A stretch of 17,636 nucleotides of DNA from JAYRWN01 sp041917975. GTDB lineage: Bacteria; Bacteroidota; Bacteroidia; Chitinophagales; Saprospiraceae. Below the pieces are notes generated by a model that had not been told where the DNA came from, ran no database searches, and worked only from the letters and a program-made list of their open reading frames with translations. Both the position numbers and the translations under genes were made by a program. The DNA is taken from NCBI GenBank assembly GCA_041917975.1, contig JAYRWN010000456.1, forward strand, positions 1 through 17,636. Direction: 5' to 3'. Shown here in pieces: positions 14,683-17,636 of this stretch; position 1 is the first letter of the stretch, and the number at the start of each line of letters is the position of its first letter.

Positions 14683-14690
14683 CAAAGATA
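14683..14690 (-). promoter_or_regulatory. -7 box (TATCTTTG) ahead of the riboswitch
   Basis: TATCTTTG on the minus strand is a full match to TAnnTTTG and ends 4 bases before the P1 stem of the TPP riboswitch, so transcription would begin at the riboswitch edge. The -33 position carries only TTC/TTCA in place of TTTG. Confidence 0.5.
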
Positions 14691-15008
14691 AACATAAAAG
14701 AAGTCCCGTTGAAGAACAGAGCCAAGAATTTATTTTTTGGGTGTATAAAACGAGGATCTGGTACGACCGGGTTACTAAGACGTATCACGGTGAGTTAAAA
14801 ATTAGTGCGGAATTAGCCAATAATAATTTGTATTATAATAAAATATATATTATTAATAAATATAATATTATCTAGCTAATTAGAAAAATCAATATCAGAA
14901 ACCCACCTGGACTTGGTATCAGTAACTGATCATTCCGAAGGGCTCTTTAGATTATATAAAATTGTTTTTTTAATATATGAGAAATAAATTATATTTAAAC
15001 CAGAAAAG

Positions 15009-15081
15009 AAATTGGTTACCGCGCCTGACAGTGGTTAATACTTTAGCAATAAGGCCTTGCCATATTTTAGATAACCAATTT
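15009..15081. repeat. 10-bp inverted repeat enclosing 53 bases
   Basis: AAATTGGTTA (15009-15018) is the exact reverse complement of TAACCAATTT (15072-15081). The enclosed sequence contains the palindrome AAGGCCTT. It could be a long hairpin, a pair of binding sites, or the ends of a very small mobile remnant. No duplicated target site is evident. Confidence 0.45.
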
Positions 15082-15168
15082 TATTTAAATTTTATTAGGC
15101 CGCGACGATCAAAAGTTTTCGTCCAGCCCAACAAACTTACCACACTCACACTCACCCTCTTTTACGGG

Positions 15169-15239
15169 TAGGTTTGCAAAAGAAGAAGCAGAATCTGAAG
15201 AACAGTTAAGAATTTAGCGGGGAAATCACCGGAGTGATT
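15169..15239 (+). promoter_or_regulatory. Candidate promoter and operator of the 279-residue gene
   Basis: TAGGTTTG (15169-15176) is a full match to the Bacteroidota -7 box, though no TTTG is found at -33. Closer to the gene, AATCAC-CGGA-GTGATT (15224-15239) is a perfect 6-bp inverted repeat 33 bases before the ATG and could be an operator or leader hairpin. Confidence 0.35.
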
Positions 15240-15272
15240 CGTAAGAATAAAACAATAATTTAAAAAATAACC

Positions 15273-16112
15273 ATGAAAATAGCCGATAAAGTTTTGACAA
15301 AAATGCAGAAAGCGCGGCAGAATAAATTAGTCGACTTTACTCAATTTACTGAATTTAAAAAGGAAATACAGAAAATTGAAAAAAAGTTGACTAAAAATTT
15401 TTCAGAGCGCGATTATGACCCCAGCCACAAGGTGTACATTACTCTGCAAAATCATCTGTCATTGTTTGCTGATGAATGCAGTGCACTTCCTGAATTTAGA
15501 AAATTTGCCCTGACCTATATAACGTTGGAAGAGGAGTATTCTCCTGGGGACATTCCGTTCAGCTCAATTTCCATGTCTTATTTTGAATTTTGGGCCTTAT
15601 GTGATTTTTCATTTGGTAAATCGGAAACCATTAGTACCATCTACTATGATTTGTTCTCTGCCGCGCCGGCAGCGGATATTATGGTGAAAGGCTTGGAACA
15701 ACTTAATGCTTCATCGATGAGTTTTTATGTGCATGAAGGTTACCAAGACCATACCATTAAACTTCGCGAAATATTAACTGATCAGACTTGTTTATGTATT
15801 TTTCCATCCGGATACCGGGGGGAAAAGGGTGATATTCTTTTTACCAGAATAGTCTCTAATCTTGATGATATCTATGATTATAAAATAAGTATCACCAGCC
15901 CTTATGTCGATGAACAGAGTCGCGAATTGGACTATCTAAACTATTACCGGAAAAACCAGTTAACCACTGCAACACCCAACCTGAAAAATAAAATGCGTGC
16001 TCATTTTAAAAATCACCCTGACCTCCGTTATTGGCTGAATTATTTATCCGATTACGCTCTGTCCTGTTATGAGGACCGGATTACCCTGGAGCGACCACCG
16101 AAGAAAGTTTGA
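15273..16112 (+). CDS. Conserved-looking hypothetical protein, 279 residues
   Basis: I do not recognise a named function. The protein has no signal peptide or membrane segment and should be cytoplasmic. The N-terminal 45 residues are rich in Lys and Glu and probably helical. The central part has motif-like stretches that look conserved: SMSYFEFWALCDFSFG (100-115), SFYVHEGYQDHTIKLREILTD (residues 150-170) and LCIFPSGYRGEKGD (174-187), followed by ISITSPYVDE. The style resembles uncharacterised proteins of other bacteria that carry a W-x-L-C-D-F-x-F-G block, recalled only loosely. The ATG at 15273 is the first after an upstream stop. It stands alone between an AT-rich gap and a repeat field, is more AT-rich in look than the genes to its left, and may have been acquired. 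The stop codon lies in a hexanucleotide repeat. Confidence 0.72.
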   Translation: MKIADKVLTKMQKARQNKLVDFTQFTEFKKEIQKIEKKLTKNFSERDYDPSHKVYITLQNHLSLFADECSALPEFRKFALTYITLEEEYSPGDIPFSSISMSYFEFWALCDFSFGKSETISTIYYDLFSAAPAADIMVKGLEQLNASSMSFYVHEGYQDHTIKLREILTDQTCLCIFPSGYRGEKGDILFTRIVSNLDDIYDYKISITSPYVDEQSRELDYLNYYRKNQLTTATPNLKNKMRAHFKNHPDLRYWLNYLSDYALSCYEDRITLERPPKKV

Positions 16113-16129
16113 GTTTGAGTTTGAGTTTG
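16106..16129 (+). repeat. Four AGTTTG hexamers at the end of the 279-residue gene
   Basis: AGTTTG is repeated four times without a gap, and the TGA stop (16110-16112) falls in it. Changes in copy number would not alter the protein because the stop is met in the first unit. Confidence 0.85.
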
Positions 16130-16296
16130 GCGTAAAATCAGTAAAACGTAGAAATTCTAATAAAATATTCAAAAAACTCAGTGCCGACGTACCTGTGCTG
16201 ACGTTTGTATATTTCTCCATGCGTATTATTTTTTATACTATTATAATTGATTGCAAGCTGAATGAAATAATTCTAATATTATTATCCGTGGACTCG

Positions 16297-16445
16297 GTGC
16301 CAATGACAAGTGCCTCATGACTGATCACCTTCTATTGTCTTTTCGACCGAGCCGGGATTATGATTATGACAAGTCGAAATTTAATTTTACTTGTGCAGAA
16401 TGGAGTTGAAATATTACAGCGAGCGGAGAAATCTATTTTATGTAC
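16297..16445 (+). repeat. 149-base direct repeat, copy 1
   Basis: Begins GTGCCAATGACAAGTGCC and ends TCTATTTTATGTAC. It matches 17488-17636 with five substitutions and no gaps by my alignment. It contains ACAAGT...ACTTGT (hairpin) and the block CAGCGAGCGGAGAAATCTAT, whose partner ATAGATTCCTCC is seen in the fragment at 16875. Style resembles short intergenic repeats of the type GTCATTCCGAGCG...GAGGAATCT common in many bacteria. Confidence 0.9.
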
Positions 16446-16492
16446 GTAATAAGTTACTTCACTACGGCCGAAATTACACAGATGTACTTCAT

Positions 16493-16613
16493 GACCCGGA
16501 AAAGGTCAAATATTTGTAAAAAAAAATGCTATTGGTACCTATTCGACCCAGAGGGGGTCGTATAAAAATGCATGGACGGTTGACACTATAAAGATTGAAC
16601 CCATTCAGGGTTC
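16493..16613 (+). repeat. Three-hairpin module, copy A
   Basis: Hairpins in order: GACC/GGTC (16493-16507), CGACCC/GGGTCG (16544-16560) and GAACCC-ATTCA-GGGTTC (16597-16613). The same three occur 212 bases further on. The sequence between the hairpins has diverged while their spacing is kept. Confidence 0.75.
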
Positions 16614-16704
16614 TTCAACCTGATTTTGTTTCTTAATATACCACAATTTTATTATAATATTTTAACACAGGCATCCTTTAAATCAACCATCTCATTTTTT
16701 GGGT

Positions 16705-16825
16705 GACCCTGAAAGGGTCAAATGTTTATAATAAAATATTTCCGTTGAAACTATTCGAGCCCGACGGGGTCGCATGGTAACACATGGCCGGTTACCATCA
16801 TGAATATTGAACCCCTTCAGGGCTC
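16705..16825 (+). repeat. Three-hairpin module, copy B
   Basis: GACCC-TGAAA-GGGTC (16705-16719), CGAGCC/GGGTCG (16756-16772) and GAACCC/GGGCTC (16809-16825) lie at exactly +212 relative to copy A. An extra perfect 8-bp hairpin ATGGTAAC/GTTACCAT (16774-16798) is present here and only vestigial in copy A (CATGGACGGTTGACACTAT). Confidence 0.75.
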
Positions 16826-16874
16826 TTTAAGATAATTATTATTTGTGAGGTGTATTCTATATTTTTATTAAATA

Positions 16875-16919
16875 TTTATGCACGTTATAGATTCCTCCAC
16901 TGCGGTGCCAATGACAAGT
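16875..16919 (+). repeat. Fragment spanning the junction of two 149-base-type units
   Basis: TTTATGCACGTTATAGATTC continues the end of the 149-base repeat (copy 1 reads on as GTAATAAGTTACTTCACTACGG, diverged), and it runs straight into GTGCCAATGACAAGT, the start of the same repeat. TGCGGTG (16901-16907) pairs with CACCGCA (16932-16938). This suggests a full unit of roughly 175-180 bases that once occurred in tandem. Confidence 0.6.
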
Positions 16920-17065
16920 ATGATGTTGTGACACCGCAATGATGTAATATAATTAAAAGTAAATTTTTGCAGTACCGACGGTATGATTCTTAACTGATCT
17001 TCTTTGTTTTCTAGCTTATAGTACCCTATGGTAATCATTCTTCCGTTCTTCGGTCCATATTTCTT

Positions 17066-17158
17066 GTCCTTTTGTCCCCGCCAGGCGGGATCTCCGCTGT
17101 GCTCCGACTTGCACAAAAGGACCAACCTGCCTGCGCCGAAACTTACTCGGCAGGCAGG
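17066..17158. repeat. Nested inverted-repeat element
   Basis: GTCCTTTTGT (17066-17075) pairs with ACAAAAGGAC (17113-17122), enclosing CCCGCC-A-GGCGGG (17077-17089). Next to it CCTGCCTGC (17126-17134) pairs with GCAGGCAGG (17150-17158). Much higher GC than its surroundings. Similar sequence is, from memory, frequent between genes in Bacteroidota, often mis-called as short ORFs. Confidence 0.75.
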
Positions 17159-17290
17159 AAAGTCAAGGCTGTTTTCATTTCTTCACGCTAAAAAGCATTC
17201 AAAAATCCTAAACAAAATAAACTCGCCAAATTATATCTTATTGACAAATAACCATTTAGCAAATAAAGATGTTCTTACTTGACTACGTTA

Positions 17291-17336
17291 GGGCTCAAAC
17301 AGTATTTTGTTCTTAACGGATTTTTGAACCCTTTTT
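17291..17336 (+). terminator. Terminator-like inverted repeat
   Basis: GGGCTCAAA (17291-17299) pairs, with one mismatch, with TTTGAACCC (17323-17331) around a 23-base loop and is followed by five T. There is no gene directly upstream, so it may be part of the adjoining repeat element instead of a working terminator. Confidence 0.4.
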
Positions 17337-17487
17337 AGCTAAAATGAATAAGGCCGAGTTACGTATTGGTCCTGCATGATGTTGGTCCTTGTCATTTTCC
17401 AATGGGTTATTAGGTTTCCTAATATATAGAAATCGGAATGACAAAACAATATTTTGCGTAAATTGTCTATATTTTATTGTCATTTAA

Positions 17488-17636
17488 GTGCCAATGACAA
17501 GTGCCTCATGACCGATCACTTTCTATTGACTTTTCGACCGAGCCGGGATTATGATTATGACAAGTCGAAATTTAATTTTACTTGTGCAGAATGGAATTGA
17601 AATATTACAGCGAGCGGAGAAATCTATTTTATGCAC
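17488..17636 (+). repeat. 149-base direct repeat, copy 2 (runs to window end)
   Basis: Second copy of the repeat at 16297-16445, offset 1191 bases, ending ATGCAC at the window edge. It keeps the base (C) also found in the junction fragment at 16881, so the repeat probably continues beyond the window. Confidence 0.9.

Larger units (their letters stand above)
14691..15272. other. AT-rich intergenic stretch between divergent genes
   Basis: About 0.58 kb separates the TonB receptor leader from the unrecognised plus-strand gene. It includes a very AT-rich core (about 14815-14880), a 10-bp inverted repeat (15009-15081), a -7-like box and a small palindrome near the next gene. Frames seen here (for example 14977-15171) have no domain and no support as genes. 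Confidence 0.55.
16130..17636. other. Gene-free repeat field
   Basis: About 1.5 kb to the window end holds no convincing gene. It contains at least three kinds of structured repeat, given as separate entries. Open frames at 16868-17125 (minus) and 17028-17282 (plus) are built on the nested inverted-repeat element and show no domain. Confidence 0.7.

Noticed and set aside
14528..14875. 115-codon plus-strand frame over the TonB receptor leader
   Set aside because: It runs antisense through the TPP riboswitch and has no recognisable domain.
16868..17282. Two overlapping open frames of about 85 codons
   Set aside because: They are built on the nested inverted-repeat element, on opposite strands, with no domain or promoter.

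Overview
The window looks like chromosomal DNA of a member of the Bacteroidota. The main signs are a large secreted protein with a C-terminal type IX secretion (T9SS) sorting domain, a TonB-dependent receptor with an N-terminal carboxypeptidase-like regulatory domain, several matches to the Bacteroidota -33 TTG / -7 TAnnTTTG promoter pattern, and little use of Shine-Dalgarno sites. A Saprospiria- or Cytophagia-like lineage is possible, but the sequence alone does not settle it.

Left part (1-4970). A partial PlsC-type acyltransferase runs off the left edge on the minus strand. Divergent from it is a plus-strand cluster: miaA (tRNA A37 prenylation), a hotdog-fold thioesterase of the YdiI/MenI type whose start lies 38 bases inside miaA, and a secreted choice-of-anchor-B protein. 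A tRNA-Glu(UUC) gene with its own promoter follows. Behind it lie nearly three copies of a 152-base tandem repeat. Each copy carries the 3' end of the tRNA and a strong intrinsic terminator, and the first two also complete an 88-base segment that can fold into a branched structure closed by the tRNA acceptor sequence. This array is the most unusual feature of the window.

Middle part (4964-9050). On the minus strand lies a two-domain universal stress protein fused to a long coiled coil. After a roughly 0.7 kb stretch without a convincing gene comes a compact minus-strand arsenic-type operon: an ArsR repressor with an operator overlapping its promoter, an ArsN2-like acetyltransferase, then a possible 11-residue peptide with two Cys pairs just before a strong terminator. 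Divergent from arsR is a PF00756-type esterase.

Right-middle part (9108-14690), all minus strand. An MscS mechanosensitive channel is preceded by a zinc alcohol dehydrogenase / FrmB-like esterase pair, resembling a thiol-dependent formaldehyde detoxification module. Upstream of that is a TonB-dependent receptor whose leader is a clear TPP (thiamine pyrophosphate) riboswitch, pointing to thiamine or a thiamine precursor as substrate.

Right end (14690-17636). An AT-rich gap leads to one unrecognised 279-residue protein, followed by about 1.5 kb without genes. That stretch holds several families of structured repeats: a 149-base direct repeat (two copies plus a fragment spanning a unit junction), a three-hairpin module present twice at an exact 212-base offset, and a nested inverted-repeat element. 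It looks like a collecting ground for REP- or MITE-like intergenic elements.
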